A DNA stretch of 64,000 nucleotides from SZUA-100 sp965248135 (GCA_965248135.1 CBDFIN010000009.1:186001-250000); one strand, 5' to 3'. Shown: positions 19,487-28,682, numbered from the stretch's first letter. Notes: generated from the sequence alone by a model not told the origin. Numbers and translations are program-made.

Positions 19487-21011
19487 TCTCCGGTTGAATC
19501 ATGCCACGTTTTTCCAATCCTGTGATAACCTGACCGGCCAGCGTCTCGACGGTCGCATCACCGCCAGGCAGTCTGATCTCGGGGTTTTCCGGTGCTTCAT
19601 AGGGCGAATCAATACCGGTGAAATTTTTCAGATCTCCGGCCCGCGCCAACTTATAAAGGCCCTTCGGGTCTCTTGCCTCGCAGACTTCAAGTGGCGTATC
19701 AACGAAGATTTCCAGAAATTCCTTTTCATCAAACAATTCCCGCGCAGCTTGCCGTTCCGAGCCGAACGGAGAAATAAACGAGACAAGCACGATCATTCCT
19801 GCATCGACGAACAGTTTCGCCGTTTCCGAAACACGTCGTAAATTTTCCACCCGATCCGCATCGGTAAAGCCAAGATCACGACAAAGGCCGTGGCGTACGT
19901 TGTCGCCATCAAGCGCATAGGTGAAATGACCCTGTTGATGCAGCATCTGCTCGACCAGACTTGCAATCGCAGATTTGCCGGAACCCGAAAGCCCGGTAAA
20001 CCACAAAACACAAGGGGTCTGATGCATCGCACCCGAACGGTCGGACTTGCTTATCTTCAGGTCCTGCCAGTGAATATTGGTGGCCCGTCGCAGCCCGTGC
20101 TTGATCATGCAAATGGCGACAAGCACGTCACTTTGTTTGTCAACTAACTGGAAATAACCGGCCTGTCGGTTTTCGGCGAACGGTGCGAATTCGATCGGTT
20201 TTTCAAGCGAGATATTGGCGTAGCCGATGTCACCGCTATGCAGGCTTTTGGCCGCCCGCTGCTCCAGGGTATCCGGACTGATGCGGTGCTTCAGATCACT
20301 GATGCTGGCATCTGTGACATTCTCGTTCATGGTCAATTGATATTGCCTGCCGGGTAACATCGGCTCATCTGATTTCCAGTAGATATGGATAGCAAACTGG
20401 TCTGATGATTGCAGCGGAGTATCGTCCTCGCCGACGCCTTTCTCCTGCCCCGGTTTGGCCAGTAATTCGCTGAGCGACATGCCGTCATACCAGGAAGGTC
20501 GGCCGGCCGGTCCGATGTGACTATAGGCACGAAAATCGACCGGCACGATGGTCAGTTCCTGATCGTCGAACCCGGTGGAATATTCCGAATATTCGGCTTT
20601 TAGCGCTTCGAAACGTTCCTTCGAGCCATCCGCCATTGTCGTCGTGTCAACCGCCAAAATGACATGTGGAATTGCCGCAAGGCCACCCACCATCTTGCTC
20701 CAGAAATCACGTTTTTCCAGACCAAATGCCGAATCGGCGATCAACAGCAAAATGTCCGCCTGGCCCGAAAGCACGACTTCGTTGAATGCTTGATGTTCCT
20801 GACCCGAGAGATCGGTAATCACCAGGTTTTGCGCACCATCGAAAAAGGTGGGAACCGGGCGGGCCGTACCGCTTTCGATTGGCGCTGCGTTCGGATACAG
20901 CATTGATCGTGCTTTGTCGCCGGCAAGATAGGGCGGAGCGACCAGGATCACCCTACTGTCGGACCTGGTTTCATGGGATGCGTTGTCAGTAATATCAGGC
21001 TCGATTTCCAT
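19479..21011 (-). CDS. cysC: Adenylyl-sulfate kinase fused to a degenerate CysN-like GTPase region
   Basis: The C-terminal 190 residues of this 510-residue protein are a complete APS kinase: P-loop GLSGSGKS near residue 318, LDGDNVRHGL, SFISPF and a DPKGLYK lid. It phosphorylates adenylyl sulfate to PAPS. The first 300 residues follow the layout of CysN, the GTPase subunit of ATP sulfurylase, with DLSGQEHQAFN where CysN has DTPGHEQYTRN and then beta-barrel-like sequence. However, no GxxxxGK[ST] P-loop or NKxD motif remains. It is shorter than typical CysNC proteins. It is next to cysQ, which removes the PAP by-product. GTPase activity is therefore doubtful and the kinase part probably works. 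Confidence 0.82.
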   Translation of the reverse strand: MEIEPDITDNASHETRSDSRVILVAPPYLAGDKARSMLYPNAAPIESGTARPVPTFFDGAQNLVITDLSGQEHQAFNEVVLSGQADILLLIADSAFGLEKRDFWSKMVGGLAAIPHVILAVDTTTMADGSKERFEALKAEYSEYSTGFDDQELTIVPVDFRAYSHIGPAGRPSWYDGMSLSELLAKPGQEKGVGEDDTPLQSSDQFAIHIYWKSDEPMLPGRQYQLTMNENVTDASISDLKHRISPDTLEQRAAKSLHSGDIGYANISLEKPIEFAPFAENRQAGYFQLVDKQSDVLVAICMIKHGLRRATNIHWQDLKISKSDRSGAMHQTPCVLWFTGLSGSGKSAIASLVEQMLHQQGHFTYALDGDNVRHGLCRDLGFTDADRVENLRRVSETAKLFVDAGMIVLVSFISPFGSERQAARELFDEKEFLEIFVDTPLEVCEARDPKGLYKLARAGDLKNFTGIDSPYEAPENPEIRLPGGDATVETLAGQVITGLEKRGMIQPEIS

Positions 21012-21082
21012 GAGGTTGCCCTTCCAAAAAGCAGCAAGTCAAAACTCATTTCAGGCATAGATCAGCCAAGTGCTTGATCCAC

Positions 21083-21895
21083 CTATTGCCGATAGGCACG
21101 CGCGATGAAAAACGGATTTTTATATCCCTGCGCAACTTTGCCATACATCAATGGCTCACCATCTTCCATCACTACCTCACCGCCGGCGGCCAAAAGAACC
21201 GCGTGACCGGCGGCAGTATCCCATTCCATTGTCGGTCCAAATCGCGGATAAAGATCAGCTTGTCCGTCTGCCAGCAAGCAGAATTTCAAAGATGATCCGG
21301 CGCTTTTCAAATCGGCTACCTTCAGCTTTTCAAGATAGGCTTTGGTCTCTTCGGTCATGTGAGATTTGCTGGCGACCGCCCTTACCCCCTCTTTCGGCGC
21401 CGGTGCGGTTAGTATTGGCCGTAAACCAAGATCATCAATAGTGTCAAATCGAGCATCATTGGCAACGGTTCCGGCAAAGGCGCTGGTTGGACTGAGCGTA
21501 AGGAACAATTGTTCGATGGCCGGCGCATAGACCAGGCCAAACACCGGAACCCCATGTTCGATCATGGCGATATTGACGGTGAATTCGTCACTTTTTTGAA
21601 TAAATTCCCTGGTGCCGTCAAGCGGATCCACCAGGAAAAAACAATCGCCAATGGATGGAATATTCCCTTCACTCGCAGCTTCTTCCGCGACCACGGGAAT
21701 ATCTGGCGCAACGGCACTCAGTTGATCCAGAATTATTCCTTCAGCGATGCGATCAGCAATAGTGACCGGGCTGTTGTCCTTTTTGGTATCGACCGTAAAA
21801 TCCTGGCGATAAACGTCCATCTCCGCACTGCCGGCTTTCAGTGCCGCGCGGATCATGTTGACGGCCAAGTGCCGGTATCTGTCTTCTGCCAGCAT
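21083..21895 (-). CDS. cysQ: 3'(2'),5'-bisphosphate nucleotidase
   Basis: The 270-residue inositol-monophosphatase-fold enzyme hydrolyses PAP, the by-product of PAPS use. Metal-site motifs are clear: VAEEAASEG near residue 69, FLVDPLDGTREFI at about 86-98 and the C-terminal MEWDTAAGHAVL. It lies 71 bp upstream of the cysC fusion on the same strand, so the two probably form a sulfate-activation unit. Confidence 0.93.
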   Translation of the reverse strand: MLAEDRYRHLAVNMIRAALKAGSAEMDVYRQDFTVDTKKDNSPVTIADRIAEGIILDQLSAVAPDIPVVAEEAASEGNIPSIGDCFFLVDPLDGTREFIQKSDEFTVNIAMIEHGVPVFGLVYAPAIEQLFLTLSPTSAFAGTVANDARFDTIDDLGLRPILTAPAPKEGVRAVASKSHMTEETKAYLEKLKVADLKSAGSSLKFCLLADGQADLYPRFGPTMEWDTAAGHAVLLAAGGEVVMEDGEPLMYGKVAQGYKNPFFIARAYRQ

Positions 21896-22445
21896 GGAAA
21901 TAACACTGCTCCCGATTTGTGCGTGGCGCTTGCCAGTAATGAAAGAATGCCAATTAAAACCAAATTGGAAAATAACTCAAATTGAATGTGGTATCATTTG
22001 TAATTCTGGCGTTGCTCAATAGCTTCTCTTGGCAGGGCAGATTGCAGGAGCGCCAGGGTCAGGACCCGTTAATCCAAACGGTGTTGTACGGCTGGGGTGG
22101 GGCCACTTAAGACCTTGAGCTTTTGTCGCAGATGTGATGGCCAAGTAGGAGCTGCAGGAGCAGGAATGGCCCCATGCGGCCACCGGTCTGATTTGGTCAA
22201 TGCCGGCAGAGCGGCAGCTTCTTGATATTCAAGCGTTCAGCACCAGCGACAAAGATATTCTATAGCCCGTCTATCAAAATTTCATGTACAAAATGATCAA
22301 AGACAAGGAAGACATGATAATTTCGGTGTGAAGCGAAGTTTTTAGAAAGATCAATCTCGACAAAATTCAGATTAAGGTTTAAAGTGATCTGTGTTGTTCA
22401 AGATGCTGGGATGTGATGATTGCTTTATAACCAAGGTAAGCAGCA
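21896..22445. other. Long non-coding or decayed interval
   Basis: About 550 bp with no credible reading frame. The first 120 bp are AT-rich and could hold the cysQ promoter. The rest looks like debris, with short open stretches in several frames. It precedes an unrecognised gene and an IS5-type remnant, which suggests past insertion and decay. I could not assign any part of it. Confidence 0.5.
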
Positions 22446-23012
22446 ATGAATTTAATCGAGGGATTGAAACGTTCTAAATTTGTCATTGCAGCATTGACAA
22501 TCGTCGCTATTGTCGGCGGCGTAGTCAAATTTTGGGAAAATATTGAGTTCCTTTACGAAAAGCTGGTTAAGCCGCCAGACGGGTCCAATTTGGCCTTCGA
22601 AGTTCACGGGTTTCGCATAAAGGGCACTAGTACTAAAAAATCCGTCGGTGAAATTGTCACTGAGAGAATAACCACTACTCCGGAATTTCATGCAGAATTC
22701 TTCATCAAAAATAGTGGTAATCACCCCGCAATCGTGAAGCAGGCTGCATTCATCGACAAAAGCAATAATGATGTATTCCGGTGTTATTTTGGAGAAGATT
22801 TGGCAGGCGTTACGATAGCACCATCTGGCACGAATACCTACAAATGTTCCAGTCATATACCTGATATAACAATACAAGATATTCAAAAAGAATCTGAGCG
22901 CCTGCAACAATACCTTAAAGAGGAAACAGACCGCATTTGCGGCACAAAATTGCGTTATGTTGATGCTGTTGAAGGTTTACTGGAACAACAAAAATCATTG
23001 CGTGATTGCTAA
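22446..23012 (+). CDS. Hypothetical protein with N-terminal membrane anchor
   Basis: The 188-residue protein is not recognised. One transmembrane helix lies at about residues 12-28 (FVIAALTIVAIVGGVVKF). A soluble domain follows that is probably beta-rich at about 48-135 and ends in a helical tail with a Glu/Gln-rich stretch. Only four cysteines are present, all in the soluble part. It stands alone between decayed sequence on both sides and its base composition is more AT-rich than the core genes around it, so horizontal origin is likely. An AAGG-type ribosome-binding site precedes the start. Confidence 0.6.
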   Translation: MNLIEGLKRSKFVIAALTIVAIVGGVVKFWENIEFLYEKLVKPPDGSNLAFEVHGFRIKGTSTKKSVGEIVTERITTTPEFHAEFFIKNSGNHPAIVKQAAFIDKSNNDVFRCYFGEDLAGVTIAPSGTNTYKCSSHIPDITIQDIQKESERLQQYLKEETDRICGTKLRYVDAVEGLLEQQKSLRDC

Positions 23013-23408
23013 GTTAACAGAGCATCTGTCCGAAAGTAATCACCTTGTTCAACGATGCCCAAATTGGGCTCGGACTGGTCGTGCCGTCATTTGGCCGAAC
23101 GACTACTTTTGAGACAAAGAGAAACTGGGACGTGTGTCGCAGTCTGAACAAACTTTTAGAACAGGAACGGTAAAAAATCCACAATTCGGCCATTTGCTTC
23201 AAGGATCAAAATCTGGTGCAGGATGTGTTTTAATACCAGACGCAGTTGATCTCGTGCCACCAAAAAAACCGAGCGTCATTGGCCCCGGCCAACCTTGAGC
23301 CACAAGTCCCAATTGCTTTGCTCAAAATCCGCCGATCAAACCGGCCAACGATGATGGCACAGGGTGATCTTTGTTGCAGTTGGTATAAGCGGGCAGGAGG
23401 ACCTGCTC

Positions 23409-23567
23409 ATGTCTCAACCCTGTTGGCTGAGCAACACTCAACTTGAGCGCATCATTTTTTTTCGCCGAACAAAATATTCGATAGGCATTTTACGTAAACT
23501 GCGATATGGAACGCTTATCCATTTGATCAAGAAGCTGAACAAGCGGACACCGTATCACCGCGATTAA
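23409..23567 (+). pseudogene. IS5-family transposase N-terminal remnant
   Basis: The 52-codon open frame begins MSQPCWLSNTQLERI, which matches the usual start of IS5-family transposases (a W-L-[ST]-x-x-Q-[LM]-x-R pattern). It then loses resemblance after about 20 residues and stops. No downstream part of the transposase is present nearby. The flanking 23013-23408 region has no gene I can support. It is a relic of an insertion sequence. Confidence 0.5.
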
Positions 23568-23583
23568 CAAGAAGGAAAATTAC

Positions 23584-23886
23584 ATGTCGCTGACAGAACT
23601 CACCGAGGGAATGAAAACCCGTATTGCCGAAAAAGGAGCCATTGACGGCAAGGTCGTGCTGTTCGATTTCGGTGATGATGGTGCTATCCGCGTCGATGGA
23701 ACGGGTGATGATCCGGTTGTTGACAATGAAACGGGTGAAGCCGATTGCACAATTGGTCTTTCAATCGATGATTTTGCTGAAATTTCCGCAGGTGATCTCA
23801 ATGCTCAGATGGCGTTTATGTCGGGAAAATTATCAGTCGACGGCGACATGGGCATCGCTATGCAGCTGGGTTCGCTATTAGAATAA
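23584..23886 (+). CDS. SCP2 sterol-binding domain protein
   Basis: The 100-residue protein is a single SCP2-like lipid-binding domain. It shows the usual pattern of a short N-terminal helix, a beta-sheet with GKVVLFDFGDDG and DCTIGLSIDDFAEI, and a C-terminal AFMSGKLSVDGDMGIAMQL helix region. Small stand-alone SCP2 proteins occur widely in alphaproteobacteria and their ligands are unknown. A GAAGGA ribosome-binding site lies just upstream. Confidence 0.85.
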   Translation: MSLTELTEGMKTRIAEKGAIDGKVVLFDFGDDGAIRVDGTGDDPVVDNETGEADCTIGLSIDDFAEISAGDLNAQMAFMSGKLSVDGDMGIAMQLGSLLE

Positions 23887-24149
23887 CGTGCATTGGCGAT
23901 AAGGATCAAAGTTGGTGATTGGGCAGTTTCAACAAAACGCCCTCTGATCGTCGGCCACGGAACCCGAGGATGACGATATTAGAAGCTTTTCCCTTCCGGA
24001 TCGACCCAATAATTGGCCGTGCCGTCCTATTCTGAGTTGACATTAGAACAGTCCTCCCAAGATCAATGCCGTGATTACAAGCCGCCATTGGCTCGGCCCG
24101 ATAGCCGCAGACAGACACGACATTTGATCTTGCTGGATGATATCAAATA

Positions 24150-24179
24150 AGCCCCCAGGGCCAAACCTGGTGGGCTTTC
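24150..24179. terminator. Hairpin terminator, probably bidirectional
   Basis: AGCCCCCAGG and CCTGGTGGGCT form a stem of about 10 bp around a GCCAAA-type loop. TTTCTT follows on the plus strand and TTATTT on the minus strand. It lies 9 bp beyond the stop of the PhoX gene on the minus strand and 263 bp after the SCP2 gene on the plus strand. The rest of 23887-24149 holds no gene I can support. Confidence 0.75.
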
Positions 24180-24187
24180 TTGATCGG

Positions 24188-25924
24188 TTATTTCACCATC
24201 CACAACATGTCGAGCGGATGCTTTTTCTTGCCGGCATCTTCGCCAATCATCAACGTGCCGTCATTCATCGCAAGAATATTATCTGGACTTGCCGGCAGGT
24301 TCATATCGCATTTTCCGTCTGCCGTGGTTTTTCCGATGACGTGGGGTTCAATGCGCGTAATGCTATAGTCTGCGCCGGTTTGAGCGGCATAGACACCGCC
24401 ACACTTTTCCTTGTCCAGTGCAATGGCGCCAGGTTTGGTATCGTCGCGCTTGCCGGTGGCCCAATCGGGATCGCCCCAGGTTTTATCCATGGTCCAGGAA
24501 ATGGCCGATGCGCCGATATAGACCATATTGCCGTGGGAGGTAACGCCCTCAAGCTTGTCCCACTCATTGGTTGCACCAAGGGCCGCGGCGGCACGGCGGC
24601 TTTCAAGAAACGCCGGACGGTCATCCTTGTAGGAACTCACGGTTCCGTCACCATTGATGTCTTTTCCGGTGCGTCCCTCGGCCCAATTGGAGACATCCTC
24701 GACGGAAACATAGTTCGATTTGCCGTCGACATAGTCAGCAACCTTGACATTGTCATATTCGGCAATCCAGCTGCTCACCTGCGCATTGTTGGAATGGCCA
24801 AGCATGATCCATTCGACATTGAAGCCGGCGCGGTGGGGATCGGATGTGCTGTCCTGGGCAAGTTTGGCTGCATAAAGCGTGCCAGCGCTCAAATCGCCCT
24901 TGTGATCAGCGACAAACTTGAACAGAACACCACCTGAGGCTGTGTTGTAGACCTTGTGATTGTACTGTGCTGAATCGTCATCGCTCATATAGACCGTTTT
25001 CATATCCGGCATCACCGCCGCCGACTCATGGCTCAAGCGACCGGTGACATAGTGTTTGACCAGTTCGACACCATCTTGCGCCGCAGCGTTGTTAATCTCG
25101 AACATATAGCCATAGCGGTAGGGATTGGACATTTTGCCCAGATACTTGTTCATGTTCTTGGGCTTGATATAGGTGATGTCATTACCGCCGCGGAAACTGG
25201 CGCGTTCGTCATCATCGTGATTGTCGGGGTGGTTCCACACGGCCGTGTTGTAGAAAAAATATTCCTCTGCCAAAAGCGGGGTTCCCCAGGGGGTAACCGT
25301 GCCCGAACAAATCACCTGTCCGCCGTCAATCGAGCTTAAATCAATCATCTTTGACTGGTTCAAATCAGCCTGCCACTGACCATCAACGCGACTAAGTGAT
25401 ATGCGGCTGACAGCGCCCGCCCCATCTCGACCGGCACCCTCCCAGGCGGTATAGAGATAGGCGCTTTTGGCGCCACGTGGGACAAATCCGTTATAGTCGG
25501 GCGCATTGGACACATACATCAATTCACCCGCGGTGCTGTAAACACCGCCGAGAATCTTGCCGTCGCCAAGTGTATCGCCTGCCTTGCCGAAGGTGACATA
25601 ATTGCCGCCGGTGGCATTGACCTTGCCGCGTTCGCCATCTCCCGGCATTTCCAGACTGTCGCCATTGAAAGTCCGGCTGTCAAAGCCGGCCAGATAACCG
25701 ATCTGGGCAGGCGCTTTGTCTTCTTTATAATAATTACTTCCGCCCGGGTGTTGGGCGTTTAAAAACAGTTCTCCAAGGCCATTGGTGCCGAGCCCGGTAA
25801 CCTCGGCGCCCTTGGGCATGGTGGCAATGCGGGTCAGTGTTTTATCGGCGGCAAATGCTGCGCTGCCGGTTAGAACGAAGGCGGTAAGGATGGTCGTGCT
25901 CAAAAGGTGTGAAGTGGTTTTCAT
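24188..25924 (-). CDS. PhoX-family (DUF839) alkaline phosphatase-like protein
   Basis: The exported protein has 578 residues and a clear signal peptide (MKTTSHLLSTTILTAFVLTG, cleaved near AAFA). It has the beta-propeller layout of DUF839/PhoX proteins: FLNAQHPGG near residue 50, a VYMSDDDSAQYN calcium-type loop and GGVLFKFVADHKGDL in the middle, and a late DNILAMNDGTLMIGED segment. PhoX enzymes are calcium/iron periplasmic phosphatases. Substrate and activity here are inferred. The start at 25924 follows GGGAG and gives the signal peptide. An upstream in-frame ATG at 25963 does not. Confidence 0.85.
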   Translation of the reverse strand: MKTTSHLLSTTILTAFVLTGSAAFAADKTLTRIATMPKGAEVTGLGTNGLGELFLNAQHPGGSNYYKEDKAPAQIGYLAGFDSRTFNGDSLEMPGDGERGKVNATGGNYVTFGKAGDTLGDGKILGGVYSTAGELMYVSNAPDYNGFVPRGAKSAYLYTAWEGAGRDGAGAVSRISLSRVDGQWQADLNQSKMIDLSSIDGGQVICSGTVTPWGTPLLAEEYFFYNTAVWNHPDNHDDDERASFRGGNDITYIKPKNMNKYLGKMSNPYRYGYMFEINNAAAQDGVELVKHYVTGRLSHESAAVMPDMKTVYMSDDDSAQYNHKVYNTASGGVLFKFVADHKGDLSAGTLYAAKLAQDSTSDPHRAGFNVEWIMLGHSNNAQVSSWIAEYDNVKVADYVDGKSNYVSVEDVSNWAEGRTGKDINGDGTVSSYKDDRPAFLESRRAAAALGATNEWDKLEGVTSHGNMVYIGASAISWTMDKTWGDPDWATGKRDDTKPGAIALDKEKCGGVYAAQTGADYSITRIEPHVIGKTTADGKCDMNLPASPDNILAMNDGTLMIGEDAGKKKHPLDMLWMVK

Positions 25925-26012
25925 GAAGTTTCTCCCTCGTGTTTTTTGTTGTACCCAAAGCACTCAATAATATTGTGTTTTTGGTATGAATGTTTTTTTG
26001 TTCCATACACTT

Positions 26013-26043
26013 ATCCGAAAACCGGTGCCCACTTTTCGGGTGC
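26013..26043. repeat. Rhizobial-type intergenic palindrome
   Basis: CCGAAAA and TTTTCGG arms flank an 11-bp centre, ACCGGTGCCCA. This resembles the short palindrome found in large numbers between genes in Hyphomicrobiales. A related copy lies at 43621-43645. Confidence 0.6.
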
Positions 26044-26265
26044 ATGGAGACTATGGTCAAAACTCTAGCGGAGATTGAAGTGAAAGAAAAGCCGGCATTG
26101 GGGGCTCAATTGAATTCATTGGAACAAGGCGCAATTGAAACCATGAACAGGCTCAAAATTGCCTTTCTTGCCGCTGAATGGGTGTTCGTGCTGGTCACTG
26201 GTGGCAAATCTCTTTATAGAAACGCCGGTATCAAGCCCCCAAGCGGCAGTGAAGCACTGGATTAA
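26044..26265 (+). CDS. Small hypothetical protein
   Basis: This possible 73-residue protein begins METMVKTLAEIEVKEK. Residues 25-55 are helical and amphipathic to hydrophobic (LEQGAIETMNRLKIAFLAAE). I do not recognise it. Its end overlaps the next gene if that gene starts at the GTG at 26249, which would be a normal operon overlap. It starts directly after an intergenic palindrome and has only a short GGAG sequence ahead of an internal ATG, so it may not be expressed. Confidence 0.3.
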   Translation: METMVKTLAEIEVKEKPALGAQLNSLEQGAIETMNRLKIAFLAAEWVFVLVTGGKSLYRNAGIKPPSGSEALD

Positions 26266-26881
26266 GACGTTGGCCGGCAGTCAGGAACTCATAGATCAGT
26301 ATCGTGAAATCCATGCCAGTCAGAGCTATGGCACCACGGCGATACGCAATCTGCGGTTTATCCGGCCCGAGATCGAGCTACTGAAACCGGCGACAATCCT
26401 CGACTATGGCTGCGGCCAGTCGAACCTGATGGACGCGCTCAAGCTTGACTGCCCGGTTAAGACGAGCCGCTATGATCCGGCCATTGCGGCAATTGCTGAC
26501 AAGCCGCCCGGCGTGTTCGATTTGCTCATTAATATCGACGTGCTTGAGCATATCGAGGAAGATGATTTGGATGAGGTGATCGCCGACATGCGGACTTCCT
26601 GCCGTAATGCGATCATCATTATCGACATGAAGCCGGCCAAGGCGATCTTGTTCGATGGCCGCAATGCCCATGTGACGGTCAGGCCACGCAGTTGGTGGCA
26701 AGAGCGTCTGTCGCGCCATTTCGATACTCTTGAGCCGGTTGCGACCGCGCGTTCGAGCCGGGCAGGTTTCAAGACCTGGTCACGGCCGAATGGAAGTGCT
26801 TTAGCTTATTCGATGAAGCGGATTAGAGAGACCGTGAGCTATTATCTCAAGCGGCTTAAGGGATCGCATCTAGGCCAATAG
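26249..26881 (+). CDS. Class I SAM-dependent methyltransferase
   Basis: The core has the SAM-binding motif I ILDYGCGQSN near residue 50 and a post-motif DLLINIDVLEHIEEDD region, as in UbiE/COQ5-like or glycan-modifying methyltransferases. The substrate is unknown. The frame stays open back to an ATG at 26159, but those first 30 residues are not protein-like and overlap the smaller ORF upstream. A GTG at 26249 or TTG at 26270 is therefore the likelier start, giving about 203-210 residues. The C-terminus is basic (KRIRETVSYYLKRLKG). Confidence 0.75.
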   Translation: MKHWIKTLAGSQELIDQYREIHASQSYGTTAIRNLRFIRPEIELLKPATILDYGCGQSNLMDALKLDCPVKTSRYDPAIAAIADKPPGVFDLLINIDVLEHIEEDDLDEVIADMRTSCRNAIIIIDMKPAKAILFDGRNAHVTVRPRSWWQERLSRHFDTLEPVATARSSRAGFKTWSRPNGSALAYSMKRIRETVSYYLKRLKGSHLGQ

Positions 26882-27081
26882 ACGTCATCGTTTTCAGCCC
26901 TTGAGCATTAACCACAATCACCATGTTTTCCTTCCGATTCGTCGGCGGATATTGAATTTTGTCCCAATTGCGGGCAAATTCAGTTCAAATGCGGTGCAAT
27001 GGCGAAAGCCGTTGTTAATACAGTCGAGAATTCAAGCCGAAGCTGCGGTGCAATTGCAACTGCAGCACGGAAGGAAAAGAC

Positions 27082-27438
27082 ATGCTACGCATTTTGACAA
27101 GAATTGGCCTGGCAATCGTTCTGGTGATGGCCTTCATGCCTTCTACGGCAGTCGATGCCAGCGCCGGTAAACGTTACAAGCGCCATCACGGAAAGTCGTA
27201 TTCCCATTCAAGATCGTATCATCGTTCGAAAAGGGCGCGCCGGTATCGCAGCCACAAGGGTCACCATCGTTTTAAACGACGTAACCGGTATCGGCGGATT
27301 GTCTTGAACATTCCGTTCACCCGTCTCGGTAGCCAGAACAATTACAGCATCAGCCGTTACAAATCCTCAAGCGGGCCAAAAATCATCAATGTGCCCGAGG
27401 AATTGCGTCGTCGGCGGCTACAGGAACTACGGCGATAA
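27082..27438 (+). CDS. Exported, highly basic small protein
   Basis: The 118-residue protein has a signal peptide cleaved near VDASA (residue 32). A mature part very rich in Arg, Lys, His, Tyr and Ser follows (KRYKRHHGKSYSHSRSYHRS at the start). The C-terminal half is less biased and ends in a charged RRRRLQELRR tail. I do not recognise a family. Short basic exported proteins of this sort are frequent in Hyphomicrobiales and are mostly uncharacterised. A GGAAGG ribosome-binding site supports the start. Confidence 0.75.
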   Translation: MLRILTRIGLAIVLVMAFMPSTAVDASAGKRYKRHHGKSYSHSRSYHRSKRARRYRSHKGHHRFKRRNRYRRIVLNIPFTRLGSQNNYSISRYKSSSGPKIINVPEELRRRRLQELRR

Positions 27439-27439
27439 G

Positions 27440-28240
27440 TCAGTTCACCAGATGACGATGGGCGGTATATAGGGCGATTGCAGCGGCATTGGAAACATTG
27501 AGCGATTTTATCGCGCCGGGCATGTCGAGCCGCGCCAGCGCATCGCAGGTTTTGCGGGTTTTCTGGCGCAATCCCTTGCCCTCGGCGCCGAGCACCAATG
27601 CGATCTGTTTGCCACCGTGAGGGGCGTTGGTCAGGGTTTGTTCAAGCTCAAAAGGTCCTTCGCTATCAAGGCCGACGCAAAAATACCCTTGATCGCCAAG
27701 CGCCTCAATGGCGCCTGCCAGATTGCCAATTTCGATATGATCAAGCATGTCCAGCGCACCGGAGGCGGCCTTGGCCATTACACCGGTTTCATGGGCACTG
27801 TGGCGTGATGTGGTGATTACCGCACCAGCATCCATGGCAACTGCGGTGCGCATGATGGCACCAACATTATGCGGGTCGGTGATCTGGTCCAGCACCAAAA
27901 CCAGGCCGCTATGGTGCATGTCTTGTAGTGAAATACCCGCCAGTGGCGCTGCCTCAAGCACAATGCCCTGGTGAACAGCATCGCTGCCGGCGAGCCTGTT
28001 TAGTTCGTGCAGATCAACTATTTCGGCCTCTAGCGGCGCATAGAGTTCGGCTGCAACACTTAGGCGTGCCAGGGCGTTTTGGGTCGCCAGGAGCCGCAAT
28101 TTCTTTCTCGCCGGATTGGCAAGAGCCGCCCGCACCGTGTGCATGCCATAGAGCCGCACATGATCGAAGTTGCGCTTTGACCGGCGATTGGCCTGGTGGC
28201 CTGGCTTGGAATTGTGGCGGAGTGGTTTTGAGCGTTTCAT
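27440..28240 (-). CDS. rlmB: 23S rRNA (guanosine-2'-O-)-methyltransferase RlmB / TrmH family
   Basis: The protein has about 266 residues from MKRSKPLRHN and is a SPOUT-class methyltransferase. A substrate-binding N-terminal domain (RLYGMHTVRAALANP) is followed by LDQITDPHNVGAIMRTA (motif 1), LVLGAEGKGLR (motif 2) and LNVSNAAAIALY (motif 3). It most likely methylates G2251 of 23S rRNA. The chosen start leaves a basic tail. A longer frame to 28351 exists but has no family resemblance. It is divergent from the tRNA-Tyr/tRNA-Gly pair. Confidence 0.9.
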   Translation of the reverse strand: MKRSKPLRHNSKPGHQANRRSKRNFDHVRLYGMHTVRAALANPARKKLRLLATQNALARLSVAAELYAPLEAEIVDLHELNRLAGSDAVHQGIVLEAAPLAGISLQDMHHSGLVLVLDQITDPHNVGAIMRTAVAMDAGAVITTSRHSAHETGVMAKAASGALDMLDHIEIGNLAGAIEALGDQGYFCVGLDSEGPFELEQTLTNAPHGGKQIALVLGAEGKGLRQKTRKTCDALARLDMPGAIKSLNVSNAAAIALYTAHRHLVN

Positions 28241-28433
28241 TGGCCGCTTATACAGCCCGGTTGCAGGGTATGAAACCCTGCGCGAAAATTTGCCCAACAT
28301 CGTGACAGCAACGCCATCACCGCCATTTGATGATTGACAGTTGGCCTGCACACCGGCATAACGCCGCCGATGATCCGCCGCTTTGTCAAGGCCGGATCAA
28401 CCGCAAACTCTTTGGTGTGTTCCAACTGATAAT

Positions 28434-28518
28434 GGAGGAGTGTCCGAGTGGTTAAAGGAGACGGACTGTAAATCCGTTCGCTTAGCGTACGCTGGTTCGA
28501 ATCCAGCCTCCTCCACCA
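28434..28518 (+). tRNA. tRNA-Tyr (anticodon GTA)
   Basis: The acceptor stem GGAGGAG pairs with CTCCTCC, followed by a discriminator A and encoded CCA. The anticodon GTA is at 28468-28470 in the loop CTGTAAA. A long class II variable arm (CGCTTAGCG type) and the GGTTCGAATCC T-arm are intact, 85 nt in all. Confidence 0.97.
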
Positions 28519-28537
28519 TCGTCAGTCAGGACCAATC

Positions 28538-28611
28538 GCGGGTGTAGCTCAATGGTAGAGCAGCAGCCTTCCAAGCTGAATACGTGGGTTCGATTCCCAT
28601 CACCCGCTCCA
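28538..28611 (+). tRNA. tRNA-Gly (anticodon TCC)
   Basis: The acceptor stem GCGGGTG pairs with CACCCGC, with encoded CCA. The anticodon TCC is at 28570-28572 in the loop CTTCCAA, and the T-arm GGGTTCGATTCCC is intact. It lies 19 bp after tRNA-Tyr, so they are probably one transcript. A decayed integrase gene begins 72 bp further on, so this tRNA may have been a phage or island attachment site. Confidence 0.97.
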
Positions 28612-28682
28612 TACAACCTATTGAATATACTGCTGTTTTACGATTGAGCACTTTTCCCGTTACATTGCGGTACACTCGCGTT

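Noticed and set aside
23906..24118. 70-codon minus-strand frame after the SCP2 gene
   Set aside because: No family resemblance, no convincing ribosome-binding site, and surrounded by decayed sequence.
24137..24937. 266-codon frame on the plus strand within the PhoX gene
   Set aside because: It lies wholly in the opposite strand of a well-supported gene and has no signal or domain.
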